Source: Bacteroidales bacterium UBA4345 (GTDB taxonomy: Bacteria > Bacteroidota > Bacteroidia > Bacteroidales > Paludibacteraceae). Taken from it: a stretch of 29,589 bases of DNA. This document shows, piece after piece, positions 1-7,158 of this stretch (positions within the stretch are counted from its first letter, which is position 1; the number at the start of each line of letters is the position of its first letter). Position numbers and translations under genes: made by a program. The notes beneath the pieces are model-generated. The model searched no databases. It saw only the letters and a program-made list of their open reading frames with translations, and was not told where the DNA came from. The stretch lies in the NCBI GenBank assembly GCA_002396385.1, contig DGTD01000090.1, forward strand, positions 1-29,589, given 5' to 3'.

Positions 1-1115
1 CCTGCAGGGAACGTGTCGATGAAGGCCTTGATTGGGTCTGCTCCTTCGTCAAGCTGTCCGCTTACACGGCTTACCAGGTGTATAACATGGCTGTAGTATT
101 GCATGTCTTTGTAAAAGTCTACTTTCACATTGTGGCAGTTGCGGCTCAGATCGTTGCGGGCAAGGTCTACCAGCATGACATGCTCGGCGTTCTCTTTCGG
201 ATCGTTTCGGAGATAGATGGCATTTTTTTCATCTTGCTCTTTGTCGCCAGTGCGTTTGGTCGTGCCTGCAATTGGGTCGATGTAGGCTTTGCCTTCCTCT
301 ATTCTGCAGTGCGTTTCTGGGGAAGAACCGAAAATACGGAATCCGCCAAAGTCGAAATAGAAAAGGTACGGACTTGGGTTTATGCTGCGTAACGCGCGGT
401 AAAGTTTGAAATCGTCCCCCTCGAAGCGTTGGATGAACCGGCGCGATAAAACTATTTGGAATACATCGCCACGAAGGCAGTTCTGGATACCTTTTCGTAC
501 GTTGGCTTTGTATTCCTCATCGGTTAGGGTGCTGGTAGCTTCTCCGACAGGATGGAAACTGAATGCCTGTATGTTGCTTTTGTTCAATAGCCTTTCTGTT
601 GCGGCTATGCTGTCGCTTTCCCCATCCGACAATAGCTCTATTATCTTCATTTGGTTGTTGAAGTGGTCGAACATAATAACTGTCTTGTAGAGGATGTAGA
701 GCAGGTCAGGGGCGTCGTTTTTCTCTAATGTGGTGTCTTTTACCGCAATATTCTCAAAATAACGGACTGCGTTGAACGTGGTGTAGCCATACAGACCACA
801 GTATTTCTTGTCGTCTCCCTCTACCTCTATCTGCGCCAGAAAGTCGTCGATGGCGTGGTCGCAACGGTAGGTGTTGCTGATTTCTTTCTCTGTCTTTTCC
901 CCGTTTGGAAATATGCTGATGGCCTTTCCATGGCTTACTGCGACAGAGGCGATGGGGTTAATGCCGATGAAGGAGCGGCTGTTCTCTCCCCCGTGGTAGT
1001 CCGAACTTTCCATAAGGGCACTCTGTGGATACTGGTCACGGACACGCATATAGACGCTGACCGGGGTGTAAAGGTCGGCCAATATGCTTTTGCTGGTGGT
1101 ATGGTATTTATACAT
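1..1115 (-). CDS. trpE: Anthranilate synthase component I, C-terminus cut by window edge
   Basis: Converts chorismate to anthranilate with ammonia supplied by the TrpG glutaminase subunit, the first committed step of tryptophan synthesis in the cytoplasm. The reading frame opens at the ATG complementary to 1113-1115 (MYKYHTTSKSILADLY) and runs off the left edge after about 371 codons, roughly the first 80% of a typical 460-480 residue TrpE. Visible family motifs are LMESS near residues 34-38, matching the LLES-type tryptophan feedback site, the PIAGTTKRT segment of the chorismate-binding fold, and VSRVSGQL near the cut end. It starts 24 bases after trpB, so both should share one transcript. 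The intact LMESS motif suggests feedback inhibition by tryptophan in addition to the attenuator seen upstream of trpB. Downstream trp genes probably lie outside the window. Confidence 0.95.
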   Translation of the reverse strand, partial: MYKYHTTSKSILADLYTPVSVYMRVRDQYPQSALMESSDYHGGENSRSFIGINPIASVAVSHGKAISIFPNGEKTEKEISNTYRCDHAIDDFLAQIEVEGDDKKYCGLYGYTTFNAVRYFENIAVKDTTLEKNDAPDLLYILYKTVIMFDHFNNQMKIIELLSDGESDSIAATERLLNKSNIQAFSFHPVGEATSTLTDEEYKANVRKGIQNCLRGDVFQIVLSRRFIQRFEGDDFKLYRALRSINPSPYLFYFDFGGFRIFGSSPETHCRIEEGKAYIDPIAGTTKRTGDKEQDEKNAIYLRNDPKENAEHVMLVDLARNDLSRNCHNVKVDFYKDMQYYSHVIHLVSRVSGQLDEGADPIKAFIDTFPA

Positions 1116-1139
1116 AATGTTTGTTTTTTATGGTGCCGT

Positions 1140-2333
1140 TTATTCGCCTAAGTGAAAATAGTCGGCGTATGTGTTCATATCTTTGTCGCCACGGCCTGAA
1201 ACGGTGAGGACTACGACGTCGTCTTTCTTGAATCTGCATTTTGGCAGCACTGCTAATGCATGTGCACTTTCTATTGCCGGTATAATGCCCTCTGTCTTTG
1301 TGAGTTCAAGGGCCGCTGCCATCGCCTCTTTGTCGGTTACTGCAAACACTTTGCTTCTGCCCTTGTCTGCCAAGAAGGCGTGCATAGGGCCAATGCCCGG
1401 ATAGTCGAGACCTGCTGAAATGGAGAAGGCTTCTGTTATTTGGCCGTCATCGTCCATCATAATCAGTGTCTTGCTCCCGTGCAATACACCTTCCCGGCCC
1501 AGATGTATGGTGGCCGCACTCTTGGTTGGGTCTTCCAAACCTTCTCCTGCAGCTTCTGCCGCATAAAGTTTCACGTTTTCATCTTCAATGTAGTGGAAGA
1601 ATGTTCCTGCCGCATTGCTGCCTCCGCCTACACAGGCAATCAGGTAGTCTGGGTTCTCGCGGCCTTCCTGTGCTTTCAACTGCTTCTTGATTTCTTCGCT
1701 GATGACCGACTGGAAACGGGCAACCATATCGGGGAATGGATCTGGTCCAACTACAGAACCTATGATGTAGTGTGTGTTTGCAGGATTGCAGCACCAGTCG
1801 CGGATAGCCTCGTTTGTTGCGTCTTTAAGTGTTGCGTTTCCTGTTGTAACAGGAACGACTTTTGCTCCCAACATACGCATTCGCTGAACGTTCAGGTATT
1901 GGCGTTTCACGTCGGTTGCACCCATGTAGACCACACACTCCATATTCATAAGTGCGCATACGGTTGCGGTACCTACTCCGTGTTGGCCGGCGCCTGTTTC
2001 CGCTACAATGCGGGTTTTCCCCATCCGTTTGGCCAGTAAGAGCTGCCCAAGCGCATTGTTTAGCTTGTGGGCTCCTGTGTGGCAGAGGTCCTCGCGTTTC
2101 AAATACAGCTTGCAACCGTATTTCTCGCTCATCCGTTTAGCGTAATAGAGTGGAGTGGGGCGGCCTACGTAGTCGTGGAGTAATTGGTCTAACTCTGCTT
2201 TGAACGTTGGGTCGTTCATTATTTTCAGATAGTTCGCCTTTAATTCTGTGATGTTCTTTTGTAGAATTTCAGGGACATAAGCACCTCCGAATCGGCCGTA
2301 GTAGCCATTTTCGTCAATTCCGTATTTGCTCAT
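1140..2333 (-). CDS. trpB: Tryptophan synthase beta chain
   Basis: Pyridoxal-phosphate enzyme that joins indole and serine to make tryptophan, normally in an alpha2-beta2 complex with TrpA. The 397-residue product has the usual length. HTGAHKLNNALG places the PLP lysine at about residue 90, and GGGSNAAG forms the phosphate-binding loop. I chose the ATG at 2331-2333 (MSKYGIDENGYYGRFGGAYV) because the conserved TrpB N-terminus begins there. A longer in-frame reading from a GTG at 2453 would translate through the attenuator terminator hairpin and matches nothing known at a TrpB N-terminus. Being the first structural gene after the leader peptide, trpB heads the operon, an order known from Bacteroides trp operons (trpB, trpE, trpG, trpD, trpC, trpF, trpA). 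No frameshift or missing key residue is apparent. Confidence 0.97.
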   Translation of the reverse strand: MSKYGIDENGYYGRFGGAYVPEILQKNITELKANYLKIMNDPTFKAELDQLLHDYVGRPTPLYYAKRMSEKYGCKLYLKREDLCHTGAHKLNNALGQLLLAKRMGKTRIVAETGAGQHGVGTATVCALMNMECVVYMGATDVKRQYLNVQRMRMLGAKVVPVTTGNATLKDATNEAIRDWCCNPANTHYIIGSVVGPDPFPDMVARFQSVISEEIKKQLKAQEGRENPDYLIACVGGGSNAAGTFFHYIEDENVKLYAAEAAGEGLEDPTKSAATIHLGREGVLHGSKTLIMMDDDGQITEAFSISAGLDYPGIGPMHAFLADKGRSKVFAVTDKEAMAAALELTKTEGIIPAIESAHALAVLPKCRFKKDDVVVLTVSGRGDKDMNTYADYFHLGE

Positions 2334-2369
2334 ATTTATTGTTTTTTTTCTGTTGTTTGCTTGGTGGGT

Positions 2370-2408
2370 ATAAAAAAGAAGGTCTGTCGTGAGTTTCTCC
2401 GACAGACC
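2370..2408 (-). terminator. Attenuator terminator in the trp leader
   Basis: On the minus strand a perfect 9-bp stem (2400-2408 with 2381-2389, GGTCTGTCG type) encloses a 10-base loop and is followed by TTCTTTTTTAT at 2370-2380. It lies 36 bases upstream of the trpB ATG and 50 bases after the leader-peptide stop, so it would stop transcription before the structural genes unless prevented. Confidence 0.85.
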
Positions 2409-2455
2409 TTGATATGTCTTTGCTGTTAAATAAAACACAGAAGAGTCACTCACGA
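2387..2455 (-). promoter_or_regulatory. Candidate antiterminator pairing in the trp leader
   Basis: TCGTGAGT at 2448-2455, just past the leader-peptide stop codon, is perfectly complementary over 8 bases to ACTCACGA at 2387-2394, which is the terminator loop plus the top of its 3' arm. A further TTCT/AGAA match lies next to it across a small bulge. The two structures cannot form together, giving a plausible 2:3 versus 3:4 switch. The pairing was read by eye; relative stabilities were not computed. Confidence 0.6.
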
Positions 2456-2457
2456 AT

Positions 2458-2508
2458 TTAGTTTCGCAAGCGCCACCACCATACTTTATTTAAAGTCTTC
2501 AATGTCAT
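2458..2508 (-). CDS. trpL: trp operon leader peptide with three tandem Trp codons
   Basis: A 16-codon open frame upstream of trpB reads MTLKTLNKVWWWRLRN and stops at TAA (2458-2460). The three Trp codons (TGG TGG TGG) occupy 2473-2481. Such a Trp run in a very short frame before trpB is the hallmark of transcription attenuation as known from enterobacterial trpL. The start ATG (2506-2508) sits about 20 bases after a plausible minus-7 element. Downstream come a segment able to pair with the terminator loop and then a terminator with a T-run, in the right order and spacing for ribosome-stalling control. A ribosome stalled on the Trp codons would leave 2448-2455 free; a ribosome at the stop codon would cover it. 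Function is inferred from this architecture. Confidence 0.88.
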   Translation of the reverse strand: MTLKTLNKVWWWRLRN

Positions 2509-2527
2509 ATTTGTCTTGTTTGATGTG

Positions 2528-2558
2528 CAAATTTGAAAATAATATTCAAATAAAACAA
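2528..2558 (-). promoter_or_regulatory. Candidate trp operon promoter
   Basis: On the minus strand CAAATTTG (2528-2535, followed by CAC) is one base off the Bacteroidetes minus-7 consensus TAnnTTTG. A TTG at 2556-2558 lies 20 bases upstream, the expected spacing for the minus-33 element. Transcription would start about 15-20 bases before the leader-peptide ATG. Confidence 0.4.
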
Positions 2559-2854
2559 TATTTTATTTACTTTTTGTGCGATTGGTCCGCATGTTTTTTC
2601 GTTTTTCGCATAATTATCTTTTCTGTCAGTAAGGTTCTTCCCTGACTTATGAGAATATGCTCTTCTTGTAAGACTGGAGTCCTTTCTTCTTACAACCTAT
2701 GTATCTTTGCCCATCTGCGTGTTGAATGAAAAAGTATCTTGTTTTTTCCTGCTTCTACGTAAATTAATCGTATCTTTATATTGTTATATCTGGAATGAGG
2801 AAGAGGTTTACGGCCGCCTGTAATTCTTTGGTGTACCTTTAGCTCCTTTTGCTT
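2559..2854. other. Intergenic region between divergent trp and DUF5131 units
   Basis: AT-rich non-coding stretch between the trp leader and the DUF5131 gene; with the trp leader region it makes a gap of about 345 bases without a recognised protein gene beyond the leader peptide. It holds an 8-bp inverted repeat TTGTAAGA/TCTTACAA (2666-2673 and 2688-2695) just upstream of a TAnnTTTG match, and three copies of GTATCTT starting at 2701, 2734 and 2770. No RNA gene or convincing small ORF was recognised. Confidence 0.5.
2702..2709 (+). promoter_or_regulatory. Candidate minus-7 element for the DUF5131 unit
   Basis: TATCTTTG matches TAnnTTTG exactly and is followed by C, as in most other promoters of this window. 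No good minus-33 TTTG lies 19-21 bases upstream, and the implied leader is long (about 140 bases), so this is tentative. TATCTTTA at 2771-2778 is a weaker alternative. Confidence 0.35.
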
Positions 2855-3655
2855 ATGTTGAAATGGGAAATATATGCTGATTGGAATCCTTGGCACGGTT
2901 GTACTAAAATAAGTCCTGGCTGTAAATTCTGTTATGTATATCGCCAAGACGAGATGTACGGGTGTGAGGTGTCGAGTTGTCTGGCTCGCAAAACGGGCAA
3001 TTTCAATCTTCCTGTCAGGAAAAAACGCGATGGAACGTGGAAAATACCTGACGGACGTATCGTGTTTACTTGTTTTACTTCCGATTTCTTGCTTTCCGAT
3101 GCTGATGAGTGGCGGCAAGAATGCTGGCAGATGATGCGTGAGAGAGAGAACCTGTGGTTTTACTTTTTTACCAAGCGAATCGACCGTTTTATGGACTGTC
3201 TTCCGACCGATTGGGGTGATGGCTATGACAATGTGCTGGTTGGATGTACGGTCGAAAATCAGGATTTGGCCGATTACCGTCTCCCTATTTTCCGACAACT
3301 GCCAATCAAACACAAAAGCATCATTGTTTCCCCTATGATTGGTCCTGTCGATTTGTCTCCTTATCTCGACGACGGTATAGAGGAGGTTGCGGTAGGTGGC
3401 GAATCGGGTGTGAATGCGCGGCCTTGCCATTTCGAGTGGATATTGGCTGTTCGCGAACAGTGTGTCGCTGCCAACGTCCCTTTCCGTTTCCACCAAACTG
3501 GTGCGTTCTTTGTGAAGGATGGGAAAACTTACCGTGTGAAACGCTGTTTCCAGCTTAGCCAGGCTCATAAAGCCAATATCGATTTCCGAATAGACAAATA
3601 TATGGTTCCGGAAACAGTGAAATATGTATGGAAAGACTCCGATTATCACGATTGA
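2855..3655 (+). CDS. DUF5131 (phage Gp37/Gp68-like) family protein
   Basis: The product begins MLKWEIYADWNPWHGC and carries the family signature WNPWHGCTKISPGCKFCY, in which three cysteines are spaced C-x6-C-x2-C at about residues 16-26, compatible with iron-sulfur or metal binding as in radical-SAM-like proteins. Further family-like segments include FTKRIDR and VAVGGESG. The reaction is not known. I prefer the ATG at 2855 over a TTG at 2849, giving 266 residues. Members occur in phages and as stand-alone bacterial genes; no phage gene lies nearby here. The PNPOx-fold gene follows after 70 bases with no clear terminator between, so co-transcription is possible. A long antisense frame over this gene lacks any recognisable family and is rejected. 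Confidence 0.82.
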   Translation: MLKWEIYADWNPWHGCTKISPGCKFCYVYRQDEMYGCEVSSCLARKTGNFNLPVRKKRDGTWKIPDGRIVFTCFTSDFLLSDADEWRQECWQMMRERENLWFYFFTKRIDRFMDCLPTDWGDGYDNVLVGCTVENQDLADYRLPIFRQLPIKHKSIIVSPMIGPVDLSPYLDDGIEEVAVGGESGVNARPCHFEWILAVREQCVAANVPFRFHQTGAFFVKDGKTYRVKRCFQLSQAHKANIDFRIDKYMVPETVKYVWKDSDYHD

Positions 3656-3725
3656 GGAGCCCCCCTCGCTGTTGGAACAATAGTCTTTTAAGAATGGTCA
3701 ACAAACATAAAACATTATATAACGT

Positions 3726-4160
3726 ATGACGAAAGAACAGATTTTTGAAATTATTAATGGTATGAAGCCTCCGGTTATGCATCTGGCAACATCGGAGAAC
3801 GGACAGCCTCATGTGCGCGACATTTTGCTCTTCAGTGCCGATGAGAATGGTATCGTCTTCCACACTGGCAAAATGAAGGACTTGTTCAAACAGCTTTTAG
3901 CAAACCCGAAAGCCGAGGTCTGCTTTTCGGCAGGGAAATACCAAGTGCGTGTCGAGGGCGAGTTTGAACTGGTTGATGATGATGACTTCAAACGCGAAAT
4001 CATCAATCATCCGTCCCGTAAATTTGTTAAAGCCTGGGTGGCAGAACAGGGCGAGGCGGCAGTTCTTGACTTTTTGCAGGTTTTCCGTATGAAACATGGC
4101 AAAGCCCATGTCTGGACATTTGAAGATAATTTCAAACCTAAGGAATATGTAATTCTCTGA
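3726..4160 (+). CDS. Pyridoxamine 5'-phosphate oxidase-fold (flavin-binding) protein
   Basis: A 144-residue protein with the split-barrel flavin-binding fold of the PNPOx-like superfamily. Characteristic features are MHLATSENGQPHVRD near the N-terminus, FHTGKMKDLFKQL in the middle, AEVCFSAGKYQVRVEGEFEL as a central strand pair, and a C-terminal AHVWTFEDN. Small members of this superfamily bind FMN, F420 or heme-like cofactors and act as general oxidoreductases; true PdxH is longer, so vitamin B6 synthesis is not implied. No signal peptide is visible, so it should be cytoplasmic. It follows the DUF5131 gene by 70 bases and converges on the feoB unit, with the shared hairpin at 4175-4210 as terminator. 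Confidence 0.85.
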   Translation: MTKEQIFEIINGMKPPVMHLATSENGQPHVRDILLFSADENGIVFHTGKMKDLFKQLLANPKAEVCFSAGKYQVRVEGEFELVDDDDFKREIINHPSRKFVKAWVAEQGEAAVLDFLQVFRMKHGKAHVWTFEDNFKPKEYVIL

Positions 4161-4174
4161 TGGTGGGTGTTTAA

Positions 4175-4210
4175 ACAAAAAAAAGCAGGGCTAACCCTGC
4201 TTTTTTTGTT
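4175..4210. terminator. Bidirectional terminator between PNPOx-like gene and feo unit
   Basis: GCAGGG (4185-4190) and CCCTGC (4195-4200) form a GC stem with a 4-base loop, flanked by an A-run on the left and a T-run on the right that extend the pairing. It works as a rho-independent terminator on either strand. The stop codon of the FeoB-associated peptide (4191-4193) lies in the loop, so the hairpin overlaps the last codons of that gene. Confidence 0.88.
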
Positions 4211-4376
4211 GACTAGTTTTGTCTGTTGCCTTGTTGTTGCAGCACTGGCAGCCACCTGCTTTGGAGCAGCAACTGCAGGCATCGGCTTGTCCATTCACAA
4301 GTCTGATAATCTTTCTCGCAATGACGAGGACGACCGCTATGCCTATGATGGCGACAATTATTTCTTGGATTCCCAT
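4191..4376 (-). CDS. FeoB-associated Cys-rich membrane peptide
   Basis: A 61-residue protein with one N-terminal transmembrane segment (MGIQEIIVAIIGIAVVLVIA), a short basic stretch (RKIIRLVNG), then a cysteine cluster with C-x-C-C and C-x-C-C pairs (CSCC and CQCC, about residues 34-45) and a Lys/Gln-rich tail. This is the layout of the FeoB-associated Cys-rich family. It starts 11 bases after the feoB stop, so it is in the same operon. A role at the inner membrane in Fe(II) handling or in FeoB function is inferred from family and context; the mechanism is not established. The final codons overlap the bidirectional terminator. Confidence 0.85.
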   Translation of the reverse strand: MGIQEIIVAIIGIAVVLVIARKIIRLVNGQADACSCCSKAGGCQCCNNKATDKTSQQKKQG

Positions 4377-4387
4377 AACGAAACTGT

Positions 4388-6961
4388 TTAATTACCTAAG
4401 CCGATGAGTGTGCCTATTTGGAATATAAGGAACGACATAAGCCATGCCAGCGTGCAGGTGTAGGCCATACTCAATGCGGTCCATTTCCAACTCCCCGCTT
4501 CGTTCTTTATGGCTATGAGGGTCGCTGCGCATGGGAAGTAAAGCAGCACGAATACCAGAAAGGCAAAAGCGCTGAGTGGTGTGTATGCGTGTGTGCCGTC
4601 TGGCTTTAGCTCGTCGTTCATCTTTCTCGACATCTTTTGTACAGCGGCTTCGTCTCCGTCTTCAATTCCACTTTCGGTGTCGCCTGTGTACAACACGTTC
4701 ATTGTGCTTACTACCACCTCTTTCGCAACCGAACCTGCCAGAAGCGAAACGCCCATCTGCCATGTAAATCCAAGCGGACGGACTACCGGCTCAATAGCTT
4801 GCCCTATCTGGCCTATGTATGAGTTCTCTTTCTGGCGGACCGATGCCTCCTCTAATGGGGTTATGCCGTTAGCGTTGGGGGTATTATAGGCTTCTGTCAT
4901 GTTGGCTTTCATCTCGTCGAGCTGCTTGTCGCGTGGAAAGTATTCCAAAAACCAAACTGCGATAGAGGCAATCAGAATTATACCTCCCATTTTTTTCAGG
5001 TACTCTTTTGTCTTGTCCCATACGTGCGCTAACACCGACTGCCAGGTTGGCATTCTGTAAGGGGGCAGTTCCAAAACAAATGGAGCTTCGTCTTCCTTGA
5101 AGAAGTAGCGGAACACACGTGCAAAGACGAATGCCATGAAAACTCCGATAAAGTAGAGTGTGAACATGGCGAGTGCTGGATGTTCGGGGAAGAATGCAAC
5201 CGCAAAAAGTGTATAGATGGGGATGCGTGCGCTACAACTCATAAACGGAAGTACCATGATGGTTATGATGCGGCTTTTACGGCTTTCTATAATGCGGGTG
5301 CCCATAATGGCAGGCACGTTGCAACCGAACCCCATGATTAACGGTATAAACGATTTTCCATGCAACCCCATTTTGTGCATCACCTTGTCCATTATGAAAG
5401 CTGCGCGGGCCATATAGCCCGAGTCTTCCATAAACGAGATGAACGTGTAGAGGATGAGGATGTTTGGTAGAAAGACGACAACGCCTCCAACTCCGCCTAT
5501 TATGCCGTCAACTACAAGGTCTTTGAGCATGCCGTCTGGCATTGCCGACGAAACTCCGTCTTTGAGTATGCCGACCAGGTTGTCTATCCATCCCATAGGG
5601 TATTCGCCTAGCGAGAAGGTACACCAGAACATGAACCCGATAAACAAAAGGAAAATAGGGTAGCCCCAATACTTGTCGGTGACGAACCGGTCCAGCATTT
5701 TGGTCAGTTTTCTTCCATCTTCTTTCGCATGCTCGAACGTTTCTCCAAGGGCGCCGGCTATGAATCCGTAGCGTGCGTTCGTAACGGCCGATTCGGCATC
5801 TTCATTCAGTTCTGTGGCAATGCGCTTTTGTTCTTCTTTCTGTATCTTGAATATCTCGGTGGCATTCTCCATTCCAGATACCAGTTTCTCTACCTCTTTG
5901 TCTCCTTCTATCAGTTTGATGGCGAGGAAACGGGTGGAATAACGGGCTCTGATGTTTTGGTTCTTTTTCAATTCGGCCTGGAGCCTGTTCTCGGCAGCCT
6001 CTATCACTGGGCCGTGGTTGATGTGGATGTGGTGTGCCACGTTAAACACAGGTGTGTGCTCTATGTCGTCTCCCTCTTTGTGCTTTTCGGGGTTGTTTTC
6101 GAATTCCTTTAAAAATTTCTCTTTGTCTATTCCTCCTTCTTCGTTGAAGTAGTAGCTTCCTTCGAAGATGTTGATGATCATGTGGAACAGCAGGTCTATT
6201 CCTTTGCCGCTGCGCCCTATGGTCGGAACAAACGGAACACCTAGCAGTAGCCCGAGTTTCTCGTGGTCGAGTGTGTCTCCTTTCTGCTTTAATTCATCGT
6301 ACATGTTCAGTGCTACGACCATTGGCAGGTTCATGTCGATGAGTTGGGTGGTCAGATACAGGTTCCGTTCTAGGTTCGAGGCATCAACTACGTTCAATAT
6401 CACGTCTGGCGTATTGTCAACCAGATTTCTTCTTACGTAAATCTCTTCTGGAGAATAGGAGTCGAGCGAATAGGTGCCGGGCAGATCTACCAAAGTGAAA
6501 TGGTAGCCTTGGAATTCAAAGCGACCCTCTTTGGCTTCTACGGTAACACCGCTGTAGTTGCCGACGTGCTCGGTAGAGTGGGAGATGATGTTGAAAAGGC
6601 TGGTCTTTCCGCAGTTCGGATTGCCTACTAAGGCAACTTTTATTTCTTTTTCCCTTCGGGTTATCTCCTTCCTCTTTTCTTCTTCAATGTCGATGGTGCC
6701 GACGAAGGCCTTGTCCTTGAAACTGGCCTCAAACTCTTCTTGCGACAGCACTTCTATCATTGAACTCTCGCTACGGCGTAGCGATATGTTGTAGTCCATT
6801 ATGTGGTATTCTACGGGGTCTTGAAGTGGAGCGTTGTGTATGGCTTGCACTTCTGCACCTCTGACGAATCCCATTTCAATTATCCTTTTTCTGAAACCTC
6901 CGTTTCCGTATACTTTCAGGATGACCGCTTTCTCTCCGGTCTTTAAATCCGATAACCTCAT
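4388..6961 (-). CDS. feoB: Ferrous iron transporter, FeoA-FeoB fusion
   Basis: Inner-membrane Fe(II) uptake protein. Residues 1-75 form a FeoA-like SH3 domain (MRLSDLKTGEKAVILKVYG), followed by a short linker and the FeoB G domain, with G1 GNPNCGKT at 113-120, G3 DLPG at 159-162 and G4-like NMYD at 219-222. The helical guanine-dissociation-inhibitor region follows, then the polytopic permease part from about residue 435 with conserved segments such as GFGCNVPAI and GSVAKEVVVSTM. At 857 residues it is longer than a stand-alone FeoB because of the fused FeoA, an arrangement common in Bacteroidetes. It heads a two-gene unit with the Cys-rich peptide 11 bases downstream. Upstream, a TAATTTTG minus-7 element lies within an imperfect inverted repeat that may bind a metal-responsive repressor. 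Confidence 0.97.
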   Translation of the reverse strand: MRLSDLKTGEKAVILKVYGNGGFRKRIIEMGFVRGAEVQAIHNAPLQDPVEYHIMDYNISLRRSESSMIEVLSQEEFEASFKDKAFVGTIDIEEEKRKEITRREKEIKVALVGNPNCGKTSLFNIISHSTEHVGNYSGVTVEAKEGRFEFQGYHFTLVDLPGTYSLDSYSPEEIYVRRNLVDNTPDVILNVVDASNLERNLYLTTQLIDMNLPMVVALNMYDELKQKGDTLDHEKLGLLLGVPFVPTIGRSGKGIDLLFHMIINIFEGSYYFNEEGGIDKEKFLKEFENNPEKHKEGDDIEHTPVFNVAHHIHINHGPVIEAAENRLQAELKKNQNIRARYSTRFLAIKLIEGDKEVEKLVSGMENATEIFKIQKEEQKRIATELNEDAESAVTNARYGFIAGALGETFEHAKEDGRKLTKMLDRFVTDKYWGYPIFLLFIGFMFWCTFSLGEYPMGWIDNLVGILKDGVSSAMPDGMLKDLVVDGIIGGVGGVVVFLPNILILYTFISFMEDSGYMARAAFIMDKVMHKMGLHGKSFIPLIMGFGCNVPAIMGTRIIESRKSRIITIMVLPFMSCSARIPIYTLFAVAFFPEHPALAMFTLYFIGVFMAFVFARVFRYFFKEDEAPFVLELPPYRMPTWQSVLAHVWDKTKEYLKKMGGIILIASIAVWFLEYFPRDKQLDEMKANMTEAYNTPNANGITPLEEASVRQKENSYIGQIGQAIEPVVRPLGFTWQMGVSLLAGSVAKEVVVSTMNVLYTGDTESGIEDGDEAAVQKMSRKMNDELKPDGTHAYTPLSAFAFLVFVLLYFPCAATLIAIKNEAGSWKWTALSMAYTCTLAWLMSFLIFQIGTLIGLGN

Positions 6962-6984
6962 TTGTAGTCCCTTTGTTTTTTCAA

Positions 6985-7010
6985 TGCAAAATTACATCTA
7001 ATTATTTGCA
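6985..7010. promoter_or_regulatory. feoB promoter with overlapping inverted repeat
   Basis: On the minus strand TAATTTTG (6987-6994), followed by C, matches the Bacteroidetes minus-7 element TAnnTTTG, about 25 bases before the feoB ATG. It sits inside an inverted repeat whose outer arms are TGCAAA (6985-6990) and TTTGCA (7005-7010) and whose inner arms are AATTA and TAATT around CATC. A repressor bound there would block the promoter; Fur or a DtxR-type regulator is a guess from gene function only. A matching minus-33 element is weak. Confidence 0.45.
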
Positions 7011-7104
7011 AATGAGTTGCGGAAGGATTGCTGATTAGAATGATTATAAATAATATAAATATAAGTATACTGTGCGTCAGTGTTTTGGCTGAGTAATTTA
7101 GAAT

Positions 7105-7139
7105 AAAAAAAGACCACTTGGCAAAGCCAGGTGGTCTTT
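7105..7139 (-). terminator. Terminator after fabH
   Basis: A 12-bp stem with one G-T type mismatch (7111-7122 with 7126-7137, AGACCACTTGGC type) and a 3-base loop lies about 20 bases past the fabH stop. On the minus strand it is followed by a T-run at 7105-7110. Confidence 0.9.
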
Positions 7140-7158
7140 CAATATGCAGTGTGTTTGA

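Noticed and set aside
1440..2039. 199-residue plus-strand open frame inside trpB
   Set aside because: It is a Cys-rich shadow with no domain features, lying fully within a well-conserved TrpB.
2559..2854. Structured RNA or riboswitch upstream of the DUF5131 gene
   Set aside because: Beyond one 8-bp inverted repeat and short direct repeats no multi-stem architecture or known aptamer signature could be recognised by eye.
2690..3649. 319-residue antisense open frame opposite the DUF5131 gene
   Set aside because: It shows no recognisable domain, and the opposite strand carries clear DUF5131 motifs over its full length.
3656..3725. Possible terminator or promoter between the DUF5131 and PNPOx-like genes
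   Set aside because: No stem with a T-run and no good TAnnTTTG match were found in the 70-base gap.
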